Source: Candidatus Cloacimonadota bacterium (GTDB lineage: Bacteria > Cloacimonadota > Cloacimonadia > JGIOTU-2). From it: 5,587 bases of DNA. The stretch spans positions 1 through 5,587 of the forward strand of contig JAGHCS010000081.1 in the NCBI GenBank assembly GCA_021160355.1, in the 5' to 3' direction. Both the position numbers and the translations under genes were made by a program. Under the pieces are notes generated by a model, which searched no databases, was not told the DNA's origin, and was given only the letters and a program-made list of their open reading frames with translations. Shown here one piece after another: positions 1-5,587 of the stretch; within the stretch, counting starts at the first letter, position 1; the number at the start of each line of letters is the position of its first letter.

Positions 1-194
1 AGAGCTTTCTTGCATGGATTACACCATTTTGCCCAAAAGTCTATGATCACTGCTTTCTTGTTTAATAGTTCTTCAGAATTAACCTGATCACCTTTGATGT
101 CCTCTAATGTGAAGTCCGGCATCGTGTCCAATGCGAATGCAGCAGAAATCAGAAAAAGAAAACTTGCTATAAGAAAAGTAACTATTTTTTTCAT
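1..194 (-). CDS. Exported TlpA-like thioredoxin, N-terminal part only (runs off the left edge)
   Basis: Only the first 64 codons are present; the 3' end lies beyond position 1. The protein starts MKKIVTFLIA and has a hydrophobic signal segment ending in AFA at residues 19-21, so it is predicted to be exported. The mature part opens with MPDFTLEDIKG, the usual start of TlpA/ResA/AhpC-type thioredoxins. It reaches the active site DFWAKWCNPC, with redox cysteines C58 and C61. The family reduces or oxidises envelope protein thiols, often in cytochrome c maturation; the substrate here is unknown. The ATG shares one base with the TGA stop of the upstream lipoprotein gene (TGATG). A strong AAGGGAG (201-207) sits 6 nt before it, so the two genes are probably translationally coupled. 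The DsbD-type reductase two genes upstream is a plausible electron donor. Family assignment is firm; the exact subfamily cannot be judged from this fragment. Confidence 0.87.
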   Translation of the reverse strand, partial: MKKIVTFLIASFLFLISAAFALDTMPDFTLEDIKGDQVNSEELLNKKAVIIDFWAKWCNPCKKA

Positions 195-1276
195 CAAATA
201 CTCCCTTTCGCAACTACAATATCTTCTTCTATTACATTATATATTTTGCATGTATCAGCATTGTATGGATCCTCAAGAGTTTGCAGCCAGATATAAAGCA
301 CAATATCATCCGGCACGGTTTGAGGTATTTCAAGTTTAAAAGATATTGGATTGGAAAAATCTTCCTCGCCAATATCTTTCATTCCCTTTGCGATGACAAC
401 CTGTTCACATGGTCTTCCTGTATAGGGATTAATAACAGAAGAAACCTTTTCAACCAACACATATTTAATATTAAGGTCTTCAATGGGAAGAGAATCGTCT
501 TTCCTAATAGTTACTTGGCCGGATAAAGTATCAGACATGGTGTAGGAAAAATTTTTCAGTTCTGCCAGAGCATCCTGATCAAAGAAAGTGGTGATAGTGT
601 TATGATATTGATCATACGTATCTCCCCCACCGCCGGCAACTTTGACCTGTCCCTGGAACATTGATTGAGGGGCCGAATAGCTCATATTATAATATTCAAT
701 AACCTCTATTGCACCGACATCCAGATCGTCATTCCAGTGATATTCAATGTAGTAAAAATCACCTCCATATTCCTGCTTGAGCTGCGCAAGGGCTTCTTCT
801 GCATAATGACAGTTCGAGCACCAAGTCCCTGTGATCACTTCGACCAAAACTTTTTGCGGCACTGCTGGGGCGATCTGATTTCCTATAAAAAGGAAGCTGT
901 CCCGCAGAGTTTGCGCATAATCAATAATTGTCGTGTCAACACCTGCAGTCACAATGCGATATGATACTTTATACTCAGCTTCATTGAGAATGTCTATCTC
1001 TATAGCAACGCTGTCCGGAAATGCATCTGCAAGCGAATTATACAGTGCTTGCATATCAGTTTTTACCATGCCGTTGTTAAGATATGTGTCCGAGTAATAG
1101 CCCATGATAGAAGCCACACCATCATATAAGATACCCTCTTCAACATGAGTTGCAAATCGCTCCAAATAATGCTCGAACGGAGTAAATACCGGATCAAAAT
1201 GATGATTAAATCTATCACAAGAAAACAGTGATAACAAGAACACAATTCCAAGTATGCACAAAATTACTTTTTTCAT
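194..1276 (-). CDS. Omp28-like outer-membrane lipoprotein with a thioredoxin-type CSNC motif
   Basis: A 360-residue protein. A short signal peptide ends in LLSLFSC, with C20 as the likely lipidated cysteine, so it should be membrane-anchored in the envelope. Residues 20-140 form an N-terminal region I do not recognise. At 143-156 a strand leads into TGTWCSNC (C153, C156), typical of Omp28-related and thioredoxin-fold proteins. SAPQ at 201-204 fits the cis-proline loop that faces a thioredoxin active site. Residues 240-360 look like a beta-rich C-terminal domain, with two further cysteines, C290 and C343. The intact CxxC and cis-Pro suggest a working thiol oxidoreductase, but no substrate can be read from the sequence. 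AAGAGG (1285-1290) lies 8 nt before the ATG. The gene begins 19 bp after the DsbD-type gene and its stop overlaps the start of the TlpA-like gene, so the three are almost certainly one operon. Confidence 0.88.
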   Translation of the reverse strand: MKKVILCILGIVFLLSLFSCDRFNHHFDPVFTPFEHYLERFATHVEEGILYDGVASIMGYYSDTYLNNGMVKTDMQALYNSLADAFPDSVAIEIDILNEAEYKVSYRIVTAGVDTTIIDYAQTLRDSFLFIGNQIAPAVPQKVLVEVITGTWCSNCHYAEEALAQLKQEYGGDFYYIEYHWNDDLDVGAIEVIEYYNMSYSAPQSMFQGQVKVAGGGGDTYDQYHNTITTFFDQDALAELKNFSYTMSDTLSGQVTIRKDDSLPIEDLNIKYVLVEKVSSVINPYTGRPCEQVVIAKGMKDIGEEDFSNPISFKLEIPQTVPDDIVLYIWLQTLEDPYNADTCKIYNVIEEDIVVAKGSI

Positions 1277-1295
1277 ATTTCAAACCTCTTGAATA

Positions 1296-2951
1296 TTATT
1301 TGGGTATGAGCACAACATATGACGGAAGCCCGAGTACATCATAATAGTCGAGTATCTCTTTTGTGGGGGACTTTTTCAAATCCTCAGCTTGATAACGTAT
1401 TAGGACAAAATCCTTTAAGACTTCCTCAACTTTATCATCTCTAAATGTTGTGGCTTCCATTGCAAGACAATTCTTACACCACGTCGCCCAGAAATCAATG
1501 AGAACTGGTTTTCCTTCTTCTTTTGCTCTATCGAGACCTTCCATAATTGAAGGGGTCCAATACAAGTCAGAATCTGTATCTTCTGCTGTATTCTCCACAA
1601 CATGTTCTGTATCTTGAGCTTGTGATGAGAAAATATGGATAGCCGTATAGCCATAATATAAAGCAATCACAAGAATGATCACTCCAAAGATGATCTTGAT
1701 CCACTTCATCCATTTCCCAGGTTTGGGAAGGATCGAAAGTCCTGCTCCTACAAAGGGCCATGGTAATGCCATTCCCAAGCCAAGTAAGAAGGGGAGAAGC
1801 AAGCCCGCTGGATTTCCTGAAGTGTATAATGTTACTGAATACAAAATTACTGAAATAAGTACTGGGGCAACGCAAGCACCTGCAAGCACTGCTGCTATCA
1901 CACCCAGTACAAAAATTGTTATGTATTTTCCCTTTCCGGTCTTTTTACCAGTCATTTTGCCCGACTGGAATTTTGTGAAATCAATTGGGAATACATCAAA
2001 CATTGCAAGGGCAAGTAAAATGAATATAATTGCAATTATAAGATTAAACACTGGGGAAGAATTTATTGCACCAAACCGAGAACCGGTAAGCACCACGATC
2101 AATCCAAGTGCGCCATAAGCAAGCATCATACCGATTCCGTATAAACCTCCGATCACAAAACCCTTTCCTTTGGATTCCGCCTGTGTTCCTGCACCGAGTA
2201 CAGCGATAGTTATGGGCATCATTGGAAGTACACAGGGAGTGAGATTAAGGGCAATGCCCCCGACAATTATCAGGAGGAGAATAAGCCAGATGCTCATTCC
2301 TGCGAATTTATTCGCAGACGAACCATCCGCTGTTTTTGCATTTTCTGCAAAGGAGATAAAATCCTTACTTTTCAGATATCCAGCAGCAATATCTGTCATG
2401 ACAAATTCATCAAGTTTAACTTTTATCTCTGCGAACTCAGTATCAGTTGGAGATTTTACTTCAGTTTTTGAATCTATAGAAGCTATCTCCAGTTTAGAAA
2501 TAACACCTTGCTCACCACTGACAACAAAAGAAAGTACAAGCTCCTCTTCTTCCGGAAAATGGCACATACCGGCATCATCACAAAACTGGTAACCCGCATA
2601 GATTGTCAGCTCGTAATCACCCGCAGGAAATTCTTCCGAAAGGGTGAATTCCATAAGCAAAATTGCAGACTCATAAAAATTTATCAAACCATCTTTTTCG
2701 ACACCTTCAGGATATTGAGCAGGTAAAAATTCGATCCCTTCTACTTCTTGAGCTTCGATATAGAAATAATCTTCCTGTAAGCTCTGATGCATTCCTTCCG
2801 GAATAGTGAAGGTTACTGTGATCACACCCTTTCCACCAGGTGAAAGTTGTGAAGGTTGAATGATGCCGGCAGCTATATTATCCTTCGCGAGTAATGACTG
2901 AGCAGAGAACAAGAATATAAAGAGTGTGGAAAGCAATATTACTTTTTTCAT
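1296..2951 (-). CDS. dsbD: DsbD-type thiol:disulfide interchange protein (transmembrane reductase), C-terminally short
   Basis: DsbD carries electrons from cytoplasmic thioredoxin across the inner membrane to envelope thiol proteins. From the chosen start the protein has 551 residues. There is a signal peptide (about 1-22) and an N-terminal DsbD alpha domain with the C-x5-C pair C124/C130 (FCDDAGMC). A CcdA-like membrane core spans about 220-438 with roughly six hydrophobic segments and core cysteines C240 (NLTPCVLP) and C360 (GACVAP). A thioredoxin domain starts near 464 with WCKNC (C492, C495) and the cis-Pro loop GLPS (P543). All six redox cysteines are present. The protein stops seven residues after GLPS, about 30 residues earlier than E. 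coli DsbD, so the last strand and helix of the thioredoxin fold are missing. The start at 2951 is preferred over an in-frame ATG at 2972 because GGAG (2957-2960) lies 5 nt before it and the upstream ATG has no Shine-Dalgarno. It leads a redox operon. Confidence 0.93.
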   Translation of the reverse strand: MKKVILLSTLFIFLFSAQSLLAKDNIAAGIIQPSQLSPGGKGVITVTFTIPEGMHQSLQEDYFYIEAQEVEGIEFLPAQYPEGVEKDGLINFYESAILLMEFTLSEEFPAGDYELTIYAGYQFCDDAGMCHFPEEEELVLSFVVSGEQGVISKLEIASIDSKTEVKSPTDTEFAEIKVKLDEFVMTDIAAGYLKSKDFISFAENAKTADGSSANKFAGMSIWLILLLIIVGGIALNLTPCVLPMMPITIAVLGAGTQAESKGKGFVIGGLYGIGMMLAYGALGLIVVLTGSRFGAINSSPVFNLIIAIIFILLALAMFDVFPIDFTKFQSGKMTGKKTGKGKYITIFVLGVIAAVLAGACVAPVLISVILYSVTLYTSGNPAGLLLPFLLGLGMALPWPFVGAGLSILPKPGKWMKWIKIIFGVIILVIALYYGYTAIHIFSSQAQDTEHVVENTAEDTDSDLYWTPSIMEGLDRAKEEGKPVLIDFWATWCKNCLAMEATTFRDDKVEEVLKDFVLIRYQAEDLKKSPTKEILDYYDVLGLPSYVVLIPK

Positions 2952-2956
2952 ACGTG

Positions 2957-2960
2957 CTCC
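2957..2960 (-). promoter_or_regulatory. Ribosome binding site GGAG that sets the dsbD start
   Basis: On the minus strand GGAG lies 5 nt before the ATG at 2951-2949, which begins MKKVILLSTL, a normal signal-peptide start. The alternative ATG at 2972-2970 would add seven residues (MQAHGAR) before the signal peptide and is preceded only by AT-rich sequence. Confidence 0.7.
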
Positions 2961-2992
2961 ATGAGCTTGCATTATTTTTTGATTTAAATATT

Positions 2993-3010
2993 ATTCAAAT
3001 TTTTTTGAAT
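2993..3010. repeat. Perfect 7-bp inverted repeat upstream of dsbD
   Basis: ATTCAAA (2993-2999) and TTTGAAT (3004-3010) are perfect inverted copies separated by TTTT. The element is in the 124-bp gap between the HD-GYP regulator gene and the dsbD-type gene, about 40 bp before the dsbD start. It has no GC-rich stem and no following T run on the minus strand, so it is not a good terminator. It could be an operator for a dimeric regulator or simply AT-rich chance. Confidence 0.35.
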
Positions 3011-3026
3011 GTAAATGTTTGTCAAA
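2996..3026 (-). promoter_or_regulatory. Possible promoter for the redox operon
   Basis: Read on the minus strand, TTTG (3026-3023) is followed after 19 nt by AAAATTTG (3003-2996). This fits the Bacteroidota-type pattern TTTG / TAnnTTTG with one mismatch. The same stretch contains a perfect sigma-70 type -35 box TTGACA (3025-3020), but no good TATAAT at 16-18 nt. The downstream box overlaps the inverted repeat at 2993-3010. It lies in the only sizeable gap before the dsbD gene and leaves a leader of about 40 nt. The evidence is motif matching in AT-rich DNA, so confidence is low. Confidence 0.3.
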
Positions 3027-3075
3027 TTTGCTGAGAGTAATTTAGGTATTAATTTTAGGAGATTTTTTCTCGTTA

Positions 3076-4521
3076 TCAGGTATGTCTTTTGATAAATTCA
3101 AACGAACCCTCCTTAAGAATTTTCACGGCATTTTCAACAACTTCAGGATCATAGAGAATGCCTTTATTGTCCTCGATTTCCTCAAGGGCTATTTCCAATC
3201 CAAGACTTTGGCGATAGGGTCTGTCATTTGCCATTGCCTCAATAACGTCTGCTACTGCAAGGATCCTTGCTTCCATCAGGATTTCACCATTTTTCAAACC
3301 GTTTGGATACCCGGATCCATTAAAACGTTCATGATGTTGCAGCACCATTTTTGCGACCTGCCATGGAAAATCGAGATCTTTTAATAATTCATAACCTACG
3401 GATGGATGATTCTTGATCTGCTCCCACTCATTATCTGTAAGCATTTCCGACTTATTCAATATTCTGATAGGCACCTTGATTTTACCAATATCATGCATCG
3501 TTCCACCAATACGAATGCCTTCGATCATATCTTCTGAACACCCCATCCCTTGTGCGATAGCAACTCCTAGTTGAGCCACATTGTGTTGATGACCCGCAGT
3601 GTAAGGATCTCTTAATTCAACAACATTTGCGAGTACATTTACCGTATCTTGGATAAGTTTCTGCAGACGCCGATAGCTTTCCTTGAGTTCATCCTCTGCT
3701 TTTTTTCTGTCAGTAATGTCTCGATAAATACCATATACCGCAACCTGCTTTCCATCAACAATAATTGGTCTTCCTAAAATGGAAACATCTAACAATTCCC
3801 CATTTTTCATTTTGCGTTTCGTTTCCATCTCAATATCATTACCTTCAGCAACCTGATTGGTAAGCTCCCGAGCTTCATTCAGTAATTCTTCAGATGATAT
3901 AAGTTCGTCAATAGTAGCTCCTACTGCTTCTTCATTAGTAAAACCAAACATATCCGAGAAAGTACGATTAATCTGCAGTATTTTTCCATTATTTTGAGTA
4001 ATAACTACAGCCTCAGGTGAGCTTTCAAAAAGCCTTTCGAAATAAACCTTTTGTTCTCGAAGTGCTTTGGCCGATTTCTTGCGCTCCTCTTCCTTCCTTT
4101 CTATCTCATGGTGAAGCAGAATACCATTGCCCAGTTCCATGATAACTTCCATAAGCTGGTTCACGTTAACCGGCTTGAGAATAAAACCATGAACAGATAA
4201 TTCTATAGCACGTATAAAATAGTTTGTTTCTCCATAAGCAGACACAATTATGAATTTTGTCGTAGGATCGATTTTCTTGATTCTCTCTATCATTTCCAAT
4301 CCATCCATGACAGGCATCTTAATATCTGTTATAACAATTTGAGGTCTATGCTTCTTAAATATTTCTAATCCAATTTCTCCGTTCTGTGCCACGTACACTT
4401 CCCTTATTTTAAGTTTCATCATTGTGGTGATAGAACGGAGAATGACTAACTCATCTTCAACATACATTACAGATAATGGCAGGACATATTTAGGGGAATC
4501 TTTAGTTAATTTTGCTTTCAA
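3076..4521 (-). CDS. Response regulator: receiver - PAS - HD-GYP, predicted c-di-GMP phosphodiesterase
   Basis: A cytoplasmic regulator of 481 residues from the preferred TTG start. The receiver domain (about 14-135) has acidic residues E22/D23, phospho-acceptor D66 (TDIKMP), switch S94 and K116 (LKP). A charged helical linker (about 136-160) leads to a PAS domain (about 161-270) ending in the usual RDITDRKKAE. The HD-GYP domain (about 283-481) has H313, the HD pair H343/D344 followed by IGK, NHP at 371-373, HHER at 396-399 and GSGYP at 402-406. These are the metal-binding and signature residues, so c-di-GMP hydrolysis is likely. Phosphorylation of D66 by a sensor kinase should control activity; the PAS ligand is unknown. 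Kinase genes immediately upstream are decayed (4502-4710 and 4912-5587). The first in-frame ATG (4467) would cut into the first receiver strand, so a TTG start is needed. TTG at 4521 has a GAGG; TTG at 4587 is an alternative. Confidence 0.93.
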   Translation of the reverse strand: MKAKLTKDSPKYVLPLSVMYVEDELVILRSITTMMKLKIREVYVAQNGEIGLEIFKKHRPQIVITDIKMPVMDGLEMIERIKKIDPTTKFIIVSAYGETNYFIRAIELSVHGFILKPVNVNQLMEVIMELGNGILLHHEIERKEEERKKSAKALREQKVYFERLFESSPEAVVITQNNGKILQINRTFSDMFGFTNEEAVGATIDELISSEELLNEARELTNQVAEGNDIEMETKRKMKNGELLDVSILGRPIIVDGKQVAVYGIYRDITDRKKAEDELKESYRRLQKLIQDTVNVLANVVELRDPYTAGHQHNVAQLGVAIAQGMGCSEDMIEGIRIGGTMHDIGKIKVPIRILNKSEMLTDNEWEQIKNHPSVGYELLKDLDFPWQVAKMVLQHHERFNGSGYPNGLKNGEILMEARILAVADVIEAMANDRPYRQSLGLEIALEEIEDNKGILYDPEVVENAVKILKEGSFEFIKRHT

Positions 4522-4710
4522 TGGTAAACGCACCTCATTTCCTGATATTCTGCACAGTAAGTGAACTTTTAATGCTTTTCTCAACAAACGTTTTTGACAT
4601 ATATAGACCTAATCCTATGCAAACTAAAATTTTTTTCTTAGAAATTATGGTTCGAATATTTTGTCAAACAATTCATTCGCATTTTTCTTATCGCGATAAA
4701 AAAACTTCAC
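4502..4710 (-). pseudogene. Decayed histidine-kinase ATPase domain (C-terminal relic)
   Basis: Two frames together give the end of a sensor kinase. In the first, from about 4710, the sequence runs to NELFDKIFEP (4677-4648), the usual lead into the kinase F box. There a TAA (4647-4645) stands where tyrosine is expected, and a TAG follows. After a net loss of one base the second frame gives the ATP-binding G2 box IGLGLYMSKT (4618-4589). It continues to LTVQNI, a TGA (4537-4535), then FTIESKIN and a final TAA at 4504-4502. It aligns without gaps, apart from that one base, to the kinase tail at 4912-5100: 41 nt here against 42 nt there between the IF of the F box and the G2 box. The TGA falls where the other copy has glycine, one substitution from GGA. 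The old stop overlaps the start of the response-regulator gene by 20 bp, as in a kinase-regulator pair. It cannot encode a functional kinase. Confidence 0.8.
4533..4536 (-). promoter_or_regulatory. GAGG ribosome binding site favouring the TTG start at 4521
   Basis: On the minus strand GAGG lies 11 nt before TTG at 4521-4519, which is slightly long. From this TTG the protein has about 13 residues before the receiver domain. The upstream TTG at 4587-4585 would add 22 residues with no likeness to a receiver, and that stretch is read in another frame as part of a kinase relic. Confidence 0.45.
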
Positions 4711-4911
4711 GGGCGAGAAAAATAAAAACAAAATCTAATTAACACTTTTCATGTTTAATAATATAGAGCATTTTTCGTGCCAAGAGCATAGTAATCGTTA
4801 ACATTAATCGCATTTATTTATAATTTCTTTCCACAACTATAACGTGAAGGAAGAATGCTGGACAAATTGATCATTGTTGGATATCAAATTTATTTCTTGT
4901 TTCAATTCGAG
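4711..4911. other. AT-rich gap between the two kinase relics, no gene seen
   Basis: I find no credible gene in this stretch on either strand. In the frame of the 4502-4710 relic, SILLN near 4764-4750 could be the remnant of a kinase N box, but this is too weak to call. On the minus strand TTGGCA (4783-4778) and TATTAA (4760-4755) with a 17-nt spacer could be a sigma-70 type promoter for the response-regulator gene, which would leave a leader of more than 200 nt through the relic. That reading is speculative. Confidence 0.3.
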
Positions 4912-5184
4912 TTATATCTCAATAATAAATGATACACCATCATCCAAATTTTTTATAGAAATCTTACCCCCCATATTCTGCTCTATAATAGTTTTTGCCA
5001 TGTATAAACCAAGCCCGGTTCCCTTGCTCTGTTGCTTTGTCGTGAAGTATGAATCAAAGATATTCTCAAGAATTTTTTCAGGAATAGATCCAGCGTTATT
5101 AGCAATACCTAGAAGCGTTTCAGGAATTTCATATTTGATTCTTCTTGCTGCTTCCTTATTTATAAGAATATGACTTTCTTCCTT
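4912..5184 (-). pseudogene. End of an ABC-type substrate-binding domain joined to a histidine-kinase ATPase tail
   Basis: This frame continues the substrate-binding fragment at 5183-5587 once one T is removed from the T6 run at 5185-5190. From 5184 to about 5101 it reads KEESHILINKEAARR and ends in PETLLGIA, the expected end of that domain (typically INLKTAKxIG followed by P-x-x-LL). From about 5100 it switches abruptly to a kinase ATPase tail: NNAGSIPEKI (eroded G1 box, D to N and G to S), SYFTTK, the intact G2 box GTGLGLYMAK (5022-4993), and the closing strand before a TAA at 4914-4912. There is no membrane segment, no phospho-acceptor histidine domain and no N box between the two parts, so an internal deletion is likely. 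About 60 residues of ATPase domain cannot bind ATP as a kinase. The likely ancestor is a sensor kinase with an extracytoplasmic substrate-binding domain, or two neighbouring genes joined by deletion. No start codon with a credible ribosome binding site is seen for this frame. Confidence 0.8.
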
Positions 5185-5587
5185 AAAAAATCTGAGAGAG
5201 TTCACGGGGTTTAGCTCCATTAAAGATCTTAGCGATGTTTTGTGCATACCATAGTCCGATCTCATCAAAGTTCTGATGTGTAATACTGAGTAAAACCCCC
5301 TTTTCAACAGCAGGTTCCCTGAGAACACACCAGGTGGGAACATGAAAATCATACATAGGTTTAAGCAACTCTGGTAAAAATTCTACTGATTCTCCCTGAT
5401 GAAGACCGACCCACATTGCGTCAACAATTGGTGCGAGTATTTGATAACTTCTCTTTGCATTCTCAAATGATTCCATCTCGGTTTTTCCCTCATCAGCATA
5501 ACAGATTATAAGTTTGAAATTCCTCTTTTTGGACACCTTTTCCAAATCAGTATAATTCGCACAGATCCTTCCATCTTCAGAATCCTC
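5183..5587 (-). CDS. ABC-type substrate-binding domain (ABC_sub_bind family), C-terminal fragment, 5' end outside the window
   Basis: An open frame of 134 residues enters from the right edge. It matches the C-terminal lobe of the ABC_sub_bind (TrpX-like) periplasmic binding family. Landmarks are KRSYQILAPIVDAMWVGLHQ, VEFLPELLKP, a VEKGVLLSI segment that matches the family's usual KHGVLLSI, FDEIGLWYAQNIAKI and NGAKPRELSQIF. Such domains bind small ligands, often aromatic amino acids or related compounds, outside the cytoplasm; the ligand here cannot be read. The frame stops at TAA (5185-5183) exactly where the family normally continues. The continuation is in the next frame from 5184, so a one-base insertion in the T6 run at 5185-5190 (minus-strand T's), or a sequencing error there, explains the stop. 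The original protein may have been a stand-alone binding protein or the sensor part of a kinase (see 4912-5184). Either way the gene appears broken unless the indel is an artefact. Confidence 0.8.
   Translation of the reverse strand, partial: EDSEDGRICANYTDLEKVSKKRNFKLIICYADEGKTEMESFENAKRSYQILAPIVDAMWVGLHQGESVEFLPELLKPMYDFHVPTWCVLREPAVEKGVLLSITHQNFDEIGLWYAQNIAKIFNGAKPRELSQIF

Noticed and set aside
1063..1251. Minus-strand 62-codon frame with several cysteines and hydrophobic residues
   Set aside because: Out-of-frame overlap within the lipoprotein gene, with no ribosome binding site and no family resemblance.
1675..2118. Plus-strand open frame of 147 codons
   Set aside because: It is the exact antisense of the DsbD membrane core and thioredoxin linker. 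Its repetitive P/A/S/T content follows from the codons of the real gene.
2170..2592. Plus-strand open frame of 140 codons
   Set aside because: Antisense shadow of the DsbD N-terminal domain and first membrane segment, with no domain of its own.
3050..3075. Possible terminator after the HD-GYP gene (GAGA / TCTC around an A-rich loop)
   Set aside because: The stem is only 4 bp, there is no G+C-rich core and no U tract following on the minus strand, so it would not form a convincing intrinsic terminator.
4535..4600. Short ATG frame MSKTFVEKSI... as an upstream leader peptide of the regulator gene
   Set aside because: Its sequence is the G2-box end of the kinase relic in the same frame (IGLGLY precedes the ATG), so it is better explained as decayed kinase than as a leader peptide.
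4855..4932. Plus-strand 25-codon frame with AAGGA shortly before its ATG (MLDKLIIVGYQIYFLF...)
   Set aside because: Short, hydrophobic by AT-rich composition, overlaps the end of the kinase relic on the other strand, and has no recognisable family. A good Shine-Dalgarno alone is not enough.

Overview
The window is AT-rich and bacterial, and every gene I can support lies on the minus strand, so transcription runs from high to low coordinates. The genes carry clear Shine-Dalgarno sequences (AAGAGG, GGGAG, GGAG). There is an Omp28-like lipoprotein of a type I associate with the Bacteroidota/FCB group, and an HD-GYP protein, a family that is rare in typical Bacteroidota. I infer an FCB-related or candidate-phylum Gram-negative bacterium (Cloacimonadota-like is one option). 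This is an impression from gene content only.

Right part (4502-5587) is a graveyard of sensor-kinase genes. It holds the C-terminal part of an ABC-type substrate-binding domain (5183-5587, cut by the window edge), a one-base frameshift in a T6 run, then a short histidine-kinase ATPase tail joined directly to it (4912-5184). After about 200 bp of AT-rich DNA comes a second, more decayed kinase ATPase tail (4502-4710). The second relic aligns with the first almost codon for codon but carries stops and a frameshift. Its old stop codon overlaps the start of the next gene.

Middle part (3076-4521) is an intact response regulator with receiver, PAS and HD-GYP domains, a predicted c-di-GMP phosphodiesterase. 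The kinase genes that would normally sit upstream of it are broken, so it may be an orphan or be served by a kinase elsewhere.

Left part (1-2951) is a compact envelope thiol-redox operon: a DsbD-type transmembrane disulfide reductase, an Omp28-like lipoprotein with a thioredoxin-type CSNC motif, and the start of an exported TlpA-like thioredoxin with CNPC. The genes are 19 bp apart and then overlap by one base. DsbD could pass electrons from the cytoplasm to the two exported partners. Its C-terminal thioredoxin domain ends unusually early.

The most interesting points are the paired kinase relics beside an intact HD-GYP regulator, and the DsbD / CxxC lipoprotein / TlpA cassette with a clipped DsbD. 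I see no tRNA, rRNA, CRISPR array, insertion sequence or convincing intrinsic terminator.
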